A DNA stretch of 64,000 nt from Rhodocyclales bacterium (GTDB taxonomy: Bacteria > Pseudomonadota > Gammaproteobacteria > Burkholderiales > Rhodocyclaceae), in NCBI GenBank assembly GCA_016214145.1, contig JACRPA010000010.1:90550-154549 (forward strand), written 5' to 3'. Positions within the stretch are counted from its first letter, which is position 1; every line of letters begins with the position of its first letter. Both the position numbers and the translations under genes were made by a program. Below are positions 55,500 to 63,648 of the stretch, one piece after another. The notes below the pieces were generated by a model, which made no database searches, had not been told where the DNA came from, and saw nothing but the letters and a program-made list of their open reading frames with translations.

Positions 55500-55793
55500 C
55501 TAAATCGCTGTTGCATCGATCTTGTCGTATTCCCGGTGCGTTCCGACGAACCGGATGAACATCATGCCCCGGTTGTAATGTACAGCCACGACCAACCGGT
55601 AATCATTGCCTTTGATGTTGAATACGACACGATTGCCGGCAAGAAAGCTGGCGTTACGGAAAACCACCTTGATGTCGGCAGGCGTTTTCCATTCCGCCCT
55701 GACGGCCTCGGCATACCAGCTCCGCAGCGGCATTTCGGCCGAAGGATGCCGCAGCCAGAACGCGCGCAGCTGCGACAGGGCAATGATTCGCAT
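55500..55793 (-). CDS. higB: HigB-family mRNA interferase toxin
   Basis: This 97-residue RelE-superfamily toxin starts MRIIALSQLRAFWLRHPSAE and carries the HigB pattern ADIKVVFRNASFLAGNRVVFNIKGNDYRLVVAVHYNRGMMFIRFVGTHREYDKIDA. HigB cleaves mRNA on translating ribosomes. The start ATG 55793 lies only about seven bases after the -10 element, so the transcript may begin at or next to the start codon (see promoter 55800). The gap to higA is 18 bases. Confidence 0.9.
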   Translation of the reverse strand: MRIIALSQLRAFWLRHPSAEMPLRSWYAEAVRAEWKTPADIKVVFRNASFLAGNRVVFNIKGNDYRLVVAVHYNRGMMFIRFVGTHREYDKIDATAI

Positions 55794-55799
55794 GGATGA

Positions 55800-55828
55800 A
55801 ATATAGCATGCTCCCCATTTGGGAGCAA
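55800..55828 (-). promoter_or_regulatory. higBA promoter
   Basis: Read on the minus strand: -35 TTGCTC (55823-55828), a 17-base spacer, -10 TATATT (55800-55805). Only six bases separate the -10 from the higB ATG, so the mRNA should be leaderless or nearly so. Confidence 0.75.
55810..55826. promoter_or_regulatory. Probable HigA operator
   Basis: The perfect inverted repeat GCTCCC-N5-GGGAGC lies within the spacer between -35 and -10 and overlaps the -35, ideal for repression by a dimeric HTH protein such as HigA. Confidence 0.7.
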
Positions 55829-55837
55829 GCCGGGTGT

Positions 55838-57493
55838 TTAGGCCGCAAGCGGCAGGGTCACCTTCACCGACACGCCGCTGCCTTCGGGCAGGTTGGCGGC
55901 GGCGATGCTGCCACCGTGGAACTCGGCAATCAGGCGCGCGATGTAGAGGCCGAGACCGAGGTGGGGATCGCCTCCCCCGCGTTCCGTCCGCGCCGAGATC
56001 ATCGACTCGAACAGCCGCCCGCGCACCTCGTCCGGAATCGGCGGGCCGGCATTGGTCACGGCAAGCTGAACGGCGAGGCCGGCCTGCGCCAGCGCGATGC
56101 AAATCGGCTCACCTGCACGGCCGAAGTCGACGGCGTTCGCCACCAGCTTGTCGAGCAGCTGGGCGAAGAGGTCGGGCGAGCCTTCGATAACGAACACCTG
56201 CGCCGGCGCCTTCAGCTCGAAGGCTTGATTTGAATAGGCAAGGCGGTAGCCGTTCACGCATTCCGTCACCAACGCGGCGAGGTCGAAGCGGCTGCGCGCC
56301 TCGCTGTGCAGGCTCTGCTCCAGGCGCGTCGCCTCGCTCATGCGCGTGAGGATCTTCGACAGTCGCGCCAGGCCCTCCTCCGCCCGCTCGAGGTAGACCT
56401 GGGCCTGCGCCGGATCCTGCTCCAGGCGCAGGTTCTCCAGCGAGGAGCGCACCACGGCGATCGGCGTGCGCAGTTCGTGCGACAGGCGACCGGCCAGGCT
56501 CTCCAGGTAGCCGTGGTGCTGCGAGAGCTTTTCCAGCACGGCGGAAAAGCTGCGCGAGAGATCGCCGATCTCGTCGCCCGCCTGCGAGCCGGACGTCAGG
56601 CGCTTCAGCCGGCCGCGAGCGTCCACCGCGCTCTCCGCCTCGTCGCGCAGGCGGCGGATGCGGTTCGACAGGCGCGTGGCGAAGCCGAGCAGCACGGCGG
56701 CGGCCAGCGCGAACACCACGATGGTGGTGAGCAGCAGGCGCTCCAGCGCCTGGCTGCGCACGGCGAGGATGGAATGCGTGGTTTCCTCAACGACGACGGC
56801 GCCGATCACGTTGTCGCGGCTCCAGATCGGATGCGCCGCCGAGACGATCACGGCGCGGCCGTCGGCGCTGTTGCGCAGCCTTGTCGCCGGCGCGCCGAGC
56901 AGGGCATGGGCGATCTCGCGGCCGGTGGCGAGCACGTCCTCGTCGAGCGCCTCGTCGAAATCCTCGTCCGGCCGCGAGACGATGCGGGCTAGGATGTCGC
57001 GCCACAGACGCGCGGCGCCCTCGCCTTCGTCCCGCTGCACGCTTGGCTTGAGGCTGCCAGCCAGCGCCAGCAATTTGAGTTCGCGGTTCACCACCCAGAT
57101 GCGCGCCGTCGAGCGCTCCAGCCCGCGCAGGATGGCGTTGATCTCCGCCACCGACTGCTGTTCCGACATCACCGACTCGCGGCCGATCTCCTCGACCACC
57201 GCCGGCTGGCCGCTCCTGTCCGCGCGTTCCGCCGCCTGGCGCAGGCTCTCCTCCGCGGCGCGCCGCGCCTCGTCGTTCTGCGCCGGCTTCACGCGCATCA
57301 GTTGCGGACGCTCATGCAGGGCGGTGGCCACCGCGCGCGCCGTCGCCAGCAGCGCCTGCTGCTGCGCCTCCAGCAGGAAGCGCTCCATCTCCTGCACGTA
57401 GCGGTAGCCGACCCAGGGCAGGGCGAGCAGCGTCAGCGCGACGAGCGCCAGCTTGGCGCGGAGACTGAAGCGGAACGGTGATTGCGCTTTCAT
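55838..57493 (-). CDS. pdsS: Proteobacterial dedicated sortase system histidine kinase
   Basis: This 551-residue sensor kinase has two membrane helices (about 12-32 and 252-272) around a periplasmic domain of about 220 residues, HAMP-like sequence, then the H-box RLSHELRTPIAVV with His339, an N-box (DKLVANAVDF) and a G-box (HLGLGLYIARLI). Its domain layout and placement next to pdsR, a VIT/vWA target and a sortase match the dedicated sortase system kinase. It probably controls expression of the divergent target-sortase genes. The start ATG lies at 57493; the pdsR stop is 94 bases upstream, beyond a family A repeat. Confidence 0.9.
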   Translation of the reverse strand: MKAQSPFRFSLRAKLALVALTLLALPWVGYRYVQEMERFLLEAQQQALLATARAVATALHERPQLMRVKPAQNDEARRAAEESLRQAAERADRSGQPAVVEEIGRESVMSEQQSVAEINAILRGLERSTARIWVVNRELKLLALAGSLKPSVQRDEGEGAARLWRDILARIVSRPDEDFDEALDEDVLATGREIAHALLGAPATRLRNSADGRAVIVSAAHPIWSRDNVIGAVVVEETTHSILAVRSQALERLLLTTIVVFALAAAVLLGFATRLSNRIRRLRDEAESAVDARGRLKRLTSGSQAGDEIGDLSRSFSAVLEKLSQHHGYLESLAGRLSHELRTPIAVVRSSLENLRLEQDPAQAQVYLERAEEGLARLSKILTRMSEATRLEQSLHSEARSRFDLAALVTECVNGYRLAYSNQAFELKAPAQVFVIEGSPDLFAQLLDKLVANAVDFGRAGEPICIALAQAGLAVQLAVTNAGPPIPDEVRGRLFESMISARTERGGGDPHLGLGLYIARLIAEFHGGSIAAANLPEGSGVSVKVTLPLAA

Positions 57494-57515
57494 GTGAACC
57501 TGCGAGACAAACCCC

Positions 57516-57578
57516 CGTCATTCCCGCGGAAGCGGGAATCCATACGTCGGGTGGATTCCCGCTTCCGCGGGAATGACG
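57516..57578. repeat. Family A palindromic element, copy A4
   Basis: Nearly identical to A1 at 547: CGTCATTCCCGCGGAAGCGG to CCGCGGGAATGACG, with only the central bases differing. It lies between pdsR and pdsS. Confidence 0.92.
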
Positions 57579-57587
57579 GAACTCGCT

Positions 57588-58277
57588 TCATGCCTTCCAC
57601 CGGTAGCCCATGCCGTACACCGTGTCGATGGCATCGAACTTCGGATCGACGGCCTGGAACTTGCGGCGGATGCGCTTGATATGGGACGTGATGGTGCCCT
57701 CGTCCACCACCAGCCTGGCGTCGTGCATGAGCTGGTCGCGGTCCTTCACGTGGCCGGGAAACTTCGTCAGGGTGTGCACCATCCAGAACTCGGTCAAAGT
57801 CAGTTCCACCGGCACGGCGTTCCAGGTCGCGACGAGGCGCTTGGCGTCGAGCCGCAGCGAGCCGCGCTCGACCACCTCCTCCTCGGCCGGCGGCTCGCCC
57901 AGCACGTCCACGCGGCGGAACAGTGCGGCGATGCGCGCCAGCAGGTGCGGCAGGCTGATGTCCTTGGTCAGGTAGTCGTCGGCGCCCAGGCGCAGGCCGG
58001 AGACGATGTCGAAGTCCGAATCGCGCGCCGAAAGGAAGATGATCGGCAGGCGCGGCGACAGCGCGCGCAGCGCGCGGCACAGCTCGAAACCGCCCTCCGG
58101 CTCGTCGCCGAGGCCGATGTCGATCACCGCCAGGTCGGGCAGCCGCGTACGGAACGCCGCCAGCGCCTCGGGCCGGGCCGCGTAGGCGGCGACCTCGTAA
58201 CCCTGGCGCGCCAGCGCCTCCGCGTAGTTGGCGCGGATGGCGGCTTCGTCTTCGACGATGGCGATGCGTTTGGCCAT
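57588..58277 (-). CDS. pdsR: Proteobacterial dedicated sortase system response regulator
   Basis: This 229-residue OmpR-type regulator has a receiver domain with acidic pair Glu9/Asp10, phospho-acceptor Asp53 (LAVIDIGLGDEPEGG), and Lys105 (DDYLTKD). The winged-helix domain is around residues 130-229, ending TVYGMGYRWKA. Together with pdsS it forms a two-component system beside the sortase genes, divergently transcribed; the shared intergenic region (58278-58446) is its likely binding site. The start was set at MAKRIAIVEDE; the open frame extends further upstream without homology. Confidence 0.92.
   Translation of the reverse strand: MAKRIAIVEDEAAIRANYAEALARQGYEVAAYAARPEALAAFRTRLPDLAVIDIGLGDEPEGGFELCRALRALSPRLPIIFLSARDSDFDIVSGLRLGADDYLTKDISLPHLLARIAALFRRVDVLGEPPAEEEVVERGSLRLDAKRLVATWNAVPVELTLTEFWMVHTLTKFPGHVKDRDQLMHDARLVVDEGTITSHIKRIRRKFQAVDPKFDAIDTVYGMGYRWKA
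57796..57819 (+). repeat. 24-bp bipartite motif, copy 12 (one core mismatch)
   Basis: AAAGTCAGTT-N8-ACGGCG within pdsR; on the gene strand it encodes AVPVELTL. Confidence 0.72.
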
Positions 58278-58446
58278 GGCGCGGACTATACCGAAAACCT
58301 CCGCACCCGGAGCGGCAAAAAAGCAATTGCCATATTTTTGCCACAATTCTTCGCCGCCCCGCCCGTTTCGCTCCCCTCTGCCGCCCGACTTCCCCGCTTC
58401 AATGCGAACTGAACGGTTGTCGTTCGAAACGGGAAGGAGAAAAACA

Positions 58447-60663
58447 ATGAACACCGCCACTTGTCATTCCCGCCCTCGATCGGAGTCGAGGGCAGGCTTC
58501 AGCGGGAATCCAGGAGTCACCGGGAGACACTGGATCCCCGCTTCCGCGGGGATGACGTCCCACCGCCGAGCCACTCTGACAGTCGTCGAACTCATCGCCA
58601 AGGTCTTTCTGGCCTTCGGCATCGGTCTGGCCACTTCCATCGCCCTGGCCGGCGTCGTCCTGCTGCTGGCCCATGACGCAAAAGCTTCGGAACTGGTGCC
58701 GATGAAGCCGACCCAGGCGCAGCAGGGCACGCTGCTGCTGAAGGCCGACGGCGCCACCCTCGCCGTGCCGGCGATGGCCACCGAGGCCGAGATCAAGGTC
58801 TCCGGCATCGTCGCCCGCGCCGTCGTCAAACAGACTTACCGCAATCCCTACGATGCCTGGTTCGAGGGCATCTACGTCTTCCCGCTGCCGGAGAACGCCG
58901 CGGTCGACCACCTGCGCATGAAGATCGGCCGCCGCATCATCGAGGGCGACATCAAGGAGCGCCAGGCCGCGCGCGCCCAGTACGAGCAGGCCAAGTCCTC
59001 CGGACAGCGCGCCGCTCTCGTTGAGCAGGAGCGGCCCAACCTCTTCACCACGAGTGTGGCCAACATCCCGCCGCGCGGCGAGATCACGGTGGAGATCGAA
59101 TACCAGCAGACGCTGAGATATGACTCAGGCAGCTTCAGCCTGCGCTTCCCCATGGTGGTCGGCCCGCGCTACATCCCGGGCACGCCGACCGAAAGCCAGG
59201 GCCACGGCTGGTCGCCGAACACCGACCAGGTGCCGGACGCCGCGCGCATCACGCCGCCGGTGCTCGATCCCGCGAAACACGCGCCGAGCAATCCGGTGCG
59301 CCTGAAAGTCCTGCTCGATGCCGGCGTGCCGCTGGCCCGCGTCGACAGCCCCTATCACCCGATCACGCTGCGCGAGAGCGAAGGCGGCGGCCGCATCGTC
59401 GAGCTGGCCGCGGGTGAAGTGCCGGCCAACAAGGATTTCGAACTCACGTGGACGCCGGCGGCCAGCCATGCGCCGCAAGCAGCGTTGTTCACCGAGAAGC
59501 ACGGTGACCAGCAGTACGCGCTGCTCATGGTCATGCCGCCGGCGAAGGAGGTCGCCTCCGCGCGCCTGCCGCGCGAAGTGATCTTCGTCATCGACACCTC
59601 CGGCTCCATGTCCGGAAGCTCCATCGCCCAGGCGAAAGAGGCGCTGGCGCTCGCCGTCTCGCGCCTCGCCGAACAGGACAGCTTCAACGTCATCGAATTC
59701 AACTCCTACGCCAAGGCGCTCTACAGCGATGCGCGCCCGGCCAGCGCCGCCAACCGCGACAACGCCGTGCGCTGGGTGCGCAAGCTGCAGGCGCAGGGCG
59801 GCACCGAGATGGCGCTGGCGCTCAACCTCGCGCTGAACGGCCGCGAGAACCCCGGCCGCGTGCGTCAGGTGATCTTCCTCACCGACGGCGCCGTCGGCAA
59901 CGAGGACAACCTCTTCAAGCTGATCAGGGACAAGCTCGGTGATTCGCGCCTCTTCACCGTCGGCATCGGCTCGGCCCCCAACAGCCACTTCATGGGCAAG
60001 GCCGCGCAGACCGGCCGCGGCACCTTCACCTACATCGGCAAGATCGAGGAAGTGAAGGAGAAGATGGGCAACCTTTTCGCCAAGCTCGAATCGCCCGTGC
60101 TGAAAGGCATCGAGATCGCCTGGCCGGGCGCGGTCGAAGCCTGGCCGAAACGCGTGCCGGATCTGTATCTGGGCGAACCCATCGTCGTCTCTGCCGCTCT
60201 CGACAAGATGGACGGCGAGATCCGCTTAAGCGGCCTGCGCGGCGACTCCCCGTGGCAGGCGACACTGCCGCTCGCCGACGCGCGCACGGGCAAAGGCATG
60301 GGCGTGCTGTGGGCGCGCGAGAAGATCGCCTCCCACATCGACAGCCTGCGCGACGGCGGCAAGGAGGAGGAAGTGCGCGACGCCGTCGTCGAGATCGCCC
60401 TCGCCCACCACCTGGTGAGCAAGTACACCAGCCTCGTCGCGGTGGACAAGACGCCGGTGCGCCCGAAAGAGGACGAGCTCAAGTCCGGCGCAATCCCGAC
60501 CAACCTGCCGGAAGGCTGGGAATACGACAAGGTGTTCGGCGAGCTGCCGCAAGGCGCCACCGATTCGCTGTGGGACCTGCTGGCCGGTTTCCTCACCCTG
60601 CTGCTGGCGATCGGGCTGACTGTCACCGCGCGCCGGCAACCTGTTGCATTGAGGGGGGCTTGA
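58447..60663 (+). CDS. Proteobacterial sortase target protein, VIT and von Willebrand A domains
   Basis: This 738-residue protein has an N-terminal membrane segment (IAKVFLAFGIGLATSIALAGVVLLL, about residues 52-76), a VIT domain (about 85-220), a vWA domain with the MIDAS motif DTSGSMSGSS (Asp383), and a C-terminal sorting signal: LPQGAT at 700-705, a hydrophobic helix LLAGFLTLLLAIGLTVTA and basic RRQPVALRGA. This is the target class of the dedicated sortase system. Residues of about 6-37 are encoded by a family A repeat and precede the membrane helix. A GGAAGGAG lies before the ATG. Confidence 0.92.
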   Translation: MNTATCHSRPRSESRAGFSGNPGVTGRHWIPASAGMTSHRRATLTVVELIAKVFLAFGIGLATSIALAGVVLLLAHDAKASELVPMKPTQAQQGTLLLKADGATLAVPAMATEAEIKVSGIVARAVVKQTYRNPYDAWFEGIYVFPLPENAAVDHLRMKIGRRIIEGDIKERQAARAQYEQAKSSGQRAALVEQERPNLFTTSVANIPPRGEITVEIEYQQTLRYDSGSFSLRFPMVVGPRYIPGTPTESQGHGWSPNTDQVPDAARITPPVLDPAKHAPSNPVRLKVLLDAGVPLARVDSPYHPITLRESEGGGRIVELAAGEVPANKDFELTWTPAASHAPQAALFTEKHGDQQYALLMVMPPAKEVASARLPREVIFVIDTSGSMSGSSIAQAKEALALAVSRLAEQDSFNVIEFNSYAKALYSDARPASAANRDNAVRWVRKLQAQGGTEMALALNLALNGRENPGRVRQVIFLTDGAVGNEDNLFKLIRDKLGDSRLFTVGIGSAPNSHFMGKAAQTGRGTFTYIGKIEEVKEKMGNLFAKLESPVLKGIEIAWPGAVEAWPKRVPDLYLGEPIVVSAALDKMDGEIRLSGLRGDSPWQATLPLADARTGKGMGVLWAREKIASHIDSLRDGGKEEEVRDAVVEIALAHHLVSKYTSLVAVDKTPVRPKEDELKSGAIPTNLPEGWEYDKVFGELPQGATDSLWDLLAGFLTLLLAIGLTVTARRQPVALRGA
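58463..58556. repeat. Family A palindromic element, copy A5 (inside a gene)
   Basis: GTCATTCCCGCC, then an inner CCCTCGATCGGAGTCGAGGG hairpin, ending CCGCTTCCGCGGGGATGAC. It is translated in frame as the first 32 or so residues after MNTAT of the sortase target. Confidence 0.85.
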
Positions 60664-60664
60664 G

Positions 60665-61420
60665 ATGAAAGCGCGCATTTTCGCGGCCGGGAGGCCGCTC
60701 CCACAAAACCACGACTGGCCGCTCGGCGTCGAATGCGCCTGGCCCGCTACCCAGCGTATCGCCCTCGCAAAGCCTTGTAGGTCGGCCTTCAGGCCGACGC
60801 GTCCCACGGGGATTTCCTTCGGTCATCGGGCTGAAGCCCGACCTACGACACGACGCCGCTGGCAACTCTGGCTCGCCGCCGCCGCGCTCGTCTTCAGCCT
60901 CTGGCAACTCGGCCAGGGCGGCACCATCCAGGCGAAAGCCTGGCTGGCGCAGGTGCTCATCAAGCAGGCCTGGGCGCGCACGCTGGAAGGCGAGCAGCAC
61001 GCCAAGCCCTGGCCCTGGGCCGACACCTGGCCGGTGGCGCGCATCAGCGTGCCCGGCCGCGACATCGAGCGCTACGTGCTGGCCGGCGCCAACGGCCGCA
61101 GCATCGCCTTCGGCCCCGGCCACGTCTTCGGCACGCCGCTGCCGGGCGAGGCCGGCAACAGCGTCATCGGCGCCCACCGCGACACCCACTTCGCCTTCCT
61201 GCGCGAGTTGCAGCGCGGCGAAGAGATCGTCGTGGAAAAGTCAGTCTCCGGAATACGGCGATATCGTGTCGAGCGCAGCGAGATCGTCGACAAGCGCGAG
61301 ACGCGCGTACTGGCGCAGGCGCCCGGCGAGACGCGCCTCACGCTGATCACCTGCTACCCCTTCGACGCCCTGCGCGCCGGCGGGCCGCTGCGCTACGTCG
61401 TCACGGCAAAAGCGATATGA
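60665..61420 (+). CDS. Class GN sortase (proteobacterial dedicated system)
   Basis: This 251-residue transpeptidase has the sortase fold with His171 (GNSVIGAHRDTHFAFL), catalytic Cys230 (LTLITCYPFDAL) and Arg243 (GGPLRYVV), so the triad is intact. It should cleave the LPQGAT signal of the target encoded directly upstream and join it to an acceptor in the envelope. The N-terminus is odd: residues 5-15 and about 38-60 are encoded by family C and family B repeats and come before the usual first membrane helix (WQLWLAAAALVFSLWQLGQ). ATG 60665 follows the target's stop by one base. Confidence 0.9.
   Translation: MKARIFAAGRPLPQNHDWPLGVECAWPATQRIALAKPCRSAFRPTRPTGISFGHRAEARPTTRRRWQLWLAAAALVFSLWQLGQGGTIQAKAWLAQVLIKQAWARTLEGEQHAKPWPWADTWPVARISVPGRDIERYVLAGANGRSIAFGPGHVFGTPLPGEAGNSVIGAHRDTHFAFLRELQRGEEIVVEKSVSGIRRYRVERSEIVDKRETRVLAQAPGETRLTLITCYPFDALRAGGPLRYVVTAKAI
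60680..60706. repeat. Family C REP, half copy C4 (inside a gene)
   Basis: TCGCGGCCGGGAGGCCGCTC followed by CCACAA is a single arm of the family C palindrome, translated in frame at the start of the sortase gene. Confidence 0.85.
60777..60846. repeat. Family B palindromic element, copy B5 (inside a gene)
   Basis: GTAGGTCGGCCTTCAGGCCG is mirrored by CGGGCTGAAGCCCGACCTAC, with the same spacer as B3 in inverse orientation. It is translated in frame within the sortase N-terminus. Confidence 0.92.
61237..61260 (+). repeat. 24-bp bipartite motif, copy 13
   Basis: AAAGTCAGTC-N8-ACGGCG, perfect in both blocks, within the sortase gene (encodes EKSVSGIRR). Confidence 0.85.
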
Positions 61421-61425
61421 GCACC

Positions 61426-61495
61426 CGTCATTCCCGCGAAAGCGGGAATCCACATACCCCGGAAACCCCTGGGTCCCCGCGGAAGCGGGGACGAC
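61426..61495. repeat. Family A palindromic element, copy A6
   Basis: CGTCATTCCCGCGAAAGCGG to CCGCGGAAGCGGGGACGAC, between the sortase and the L,D-transpeptidase-like gene. It ends 20 bases before the latter's ATG. Confidence 0.88.
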
Positions 61496-61514
61496 AACTG
61501 CTAGGAGCCATCGT

Positions 61515-61979
61515 ATGAAAGCTTCCTCCGCCCTCTGCTTCTCCGTCTCCCTCGCCAACACCCGGGCCTTCGACGACAACGCCGGCTCGCCGCGGCCCGT
61601 CTTCGTGCCGCGGGTCGACAAGGTTGTCGTCGACAAGTCGCGCCGACGCCTGACGCTGATGGGCCGGCAGCGCGTCGTGCGCAGCTACCGCATCTCCCTC
61701 GGCGGCGACAACCGCACCCCGTCCGGCCGCTACCTCGTCGCCGGTCGCAATCCGAAGAGCCCCAACCATCTCGCGCTGCGCCTCTCCCGCCAGGCGCCGT
61801 CCGACACCGAACGCAGCGGCGGCCTCCTGCTCCACGGCACGCCCGACTGGCTCGGTCCGCTCGGCATCGCGCTGAAGGGCAGCGACTGGACTACCGGCGG
61901 CATCGCCGTCGCCAACGACGACATCGAGGAAATCTGGAACCTGGTGACCGACGGCACGCCGGTGGAAATACGGCCCTGA
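61515..61979 (+). CDS. L,D-transpeptidase (YkuD/YafK-like) lacking the catalytic cysteine
   Basis: This 154-residue protein has the YkuD-type layout: VDKVVVDKSRRRLTLMGRQRVVRSYRISLGGD, GDNRTPSGRYLVAGRNPKS, LLLHGTPDWLGPLG and DWTTGGIAVANDDIEEIW. In homologues the last motif reads DWTxGCIAVxNxEIEEIW; here Gly129 (codon 61899-61901, GGC) replaces the nucleophilic Cys (TGC). Either the enzyme is dead or the base is a sequencing error. The first 20 or so residues are not a convincing signal peptide, so the 5' end may also be disturbed. It is placed beside the sortase operon. Confidence 0.8.
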   Translation: MKASSALCFSVSLANTRAFDDNAGSPRPVFVPRVDKVVVDKSRRRLTLMGRQRVVRSYRISLGGDNRTPSGRYLVAGRNPKSPNHLALRLSRQAPSDTERSGGLLLHGTPDWLGPLGIALKGSDWTTGGIAVANDDIEEIWNLVTDGTPVEIRP

Positions 61980-62034
61980 TCCCCCTCTGAAATCCGCTTC
62001 GCGAACCTCCGGTTCACCCTGTAAAATCCGGGGG

Positions 62035-63612
62035 ATGAAACGGATTTCCATCTACGACTCCACGCTGCGCGACGGCGCCCAGGCGCAGGGCATCTCCTAC
62101 TCCGTGGACGACAAGGTCAAGATCGTCGAGCGGCTCGATGCGCTCGGCGTGCATTACATCGAGGCCGGCAACCCCGGCTCCAACCCGAAGGATCTGGAGT
62201 TCTTCGAGCGCGTGCGCGGCATGAAGCTGAAGAACGCCAGGCTGATCGCCTTCGGCGCCACGCGCAAGATCGGCGTCAAGGCCGAGGACGACGGCAACGT
62301 GCGCTCGATCCTCGCCGCCGGCACGGACGCCGTCGCCATCTTCGGCAAGAGCTGGGACTACCAGGTCACCGGGATCCTGCGCACCCAGCTCGACGAGAAT
62401 CTGCGCATGATCGGCGACACCATTCGCTATCTCAAGCAGCAGGGCAAGGAAGTGGTCTACGACGCCGAGCACTTCTACGACGGCTACAAGGCCAACCCGG
62501 ACTACGCGCTGGCCACGCTGCAGGCCGCCGCCGACGCCGGCGCCGACTGCCTGTGCCTGTGCGACACCAACGGCGGCACCTTCCCGAACGACATCCACGA
62601 CATCACGAAACAAGTCGTCGCGCAGTTCAAGACGCCGATCGGCATCCACTGCCACAACGACTGCGAGATGGCGGTGGCCAACACCGTCATGGCGGTGCAG
62701 GCCGGCGCGAGGCAGGTGCAGGGCACCATCAACGGCATCGGCGAGCGCTGCGGCAACGCCAACCTGTGCTCGATCATTCCCGACCTGCAATTGAAGCTCG
62801 GCTTCGAATGCATCCCGCCGCAGAACATGGCCACGCTCACCACGGTGGCGCGGGCGGTCTCCGACATCGCCAACATGCCGCACAACGAGAAGGCCGCCTA
62901 CGTCGGCGCCGATGCCTTCGCCCACAAGGGCGGCATGCACGTCGACGCCGTGGTGAAGAACCCGGTCTCCTACGAGCACATCGACCCCGACCTGGTCGGC
63001 AACAGCCGCCGCACGCTGATGTCCGAAGTCGCCGGCCGCAGCACGCTCCTCGCCCGCATCCAGGCCGTCGATCCGTCGATCGGCAAGGACTCGCCCGAGA
63101 CGAAGAAGATCATCGACCGCCTCAAGCAGCTAGAGCACGAGGGCTACCACTTCGAGGCCGCTGAGCAATCCTTCGAGCTGGTCGTGCGCAAGATGCTCGG
63201 CAAGTACCAGCCCTTCTTCGAGCTGGTCGAGTTCAAGGTCATGGTGAACGAGCCCTCGGTGAACAGCATGAACTCCTCGGCCATGATCAAGGTCCGCGTC
63301 GGCGACGAGGTGGAGATCACCGCCGCCGAGGGCGACGGCCCGGTGAACGCGCTGGACAAGGCCGTGCGCCGCGCGCTCGAGCGCTTCTACCCGGCCATCG
63401 GCGAGATCCGCCTGACCGACTACAAGGTGCGCGTGCTCGATTCCGACCAGGCCTCCGCCGCCAGGGTGCGCGTGCTCATCGAATCCACCGACCACCGCGA
63501 GCACTGGACCACCATCGGCGTGTCCACCGACATCATCGACGCCTCCTGGCACGCCCTGGTGGATTCCATCGAGTACAAGCTGGTGCGGGATCAGGAAGCC
63601 GGCCGCGGTTAA
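62035..63612 (+). CDS. cimA: Citramalate synthase
   Basis: This 525-residue DRE-TIM metallolyase condenses acetyl-CoA and pyruvate to citramalate, giving 2-oxobutanoate for isoleucine. Seen are ISIYDSTLRDGAQAQGISYSVDDKV with the DRE-like RDGAQ motif, GIHCHNDCEMAVANTVMAVQAGARQVQGTINGIGERCGNANL with the metal-binding HxH, and FAHKGGMHVDAVVKNP. The C-terminal part is a LeuA-type allosteric domain (VNALDKAVRRAL). The STLRDGAQ/SYSVDDK combination fits CimA rather than LeuA. TAAAAT at 62022-62027 is a weak -10 candidate. Confidence 0.93.
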   Translation: MKRISIYDSTLRDGAQAQGISYSVDDKVKIVERLDALGVHYIEAGNPGSNPKDLEFFERVRGMKLKNARLIAFGATRKIGVKAEDDGNVRSILAAGTDAVAIFGKSWDYQVTGILRTQLDENLRMIGDTIRYLKQQGKEVVYDAEHFYDGYKANPDYALATLQAAADAGADCLCLCDTNGGTFPNDIHDITKQVVAQFKTPIGIHCHNDCEMAVANTVMAVQAGARQVQGTINGIGERCGNANLCSIIPDLQLKLGFECIPPQNMATLTTVARAVSDIANMPHNEKAAYVGADAFAHKGGMHVDAVVKNPVSYEHIDPDLVGNSRRTLMSEVAGRSTLLARIQAVDPSIGKDSPETKKIIDRLKQLEHEGYHFEAAEQSFELVVRKMLGKYQPFFELVEFKVMVNEPSVNSMNSSAMIKVRVGDEVEITAAEGDGPVNALDKAVRRALERFYPAIGEIRLTDYKVRVLDSDQASAARVRVLIESTDHREHWTTIGVSTDIIDASWHALVDSIEYKLVRDQEAGRG

Positions 63613-63625
63613 CTTGTGCCCTTGC

Positions 63626-63644
63626 GTATATAATAGTAATATAC
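63626..63644 (+). promoter_or_regulatory. brnTA promoter/operator
   Basis: The inverted repeat GTATAT-N7-ATATAC contains a perfect TATAAT -10 (63629-63634) and ends four bases before the brnT ATG. BrnTA systems repress their own promoter through BrnA, and this palindrome is the likely site. No good -35 is seen. Confidence 0.65.
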
Positions 63645-63648
63645 ACGA

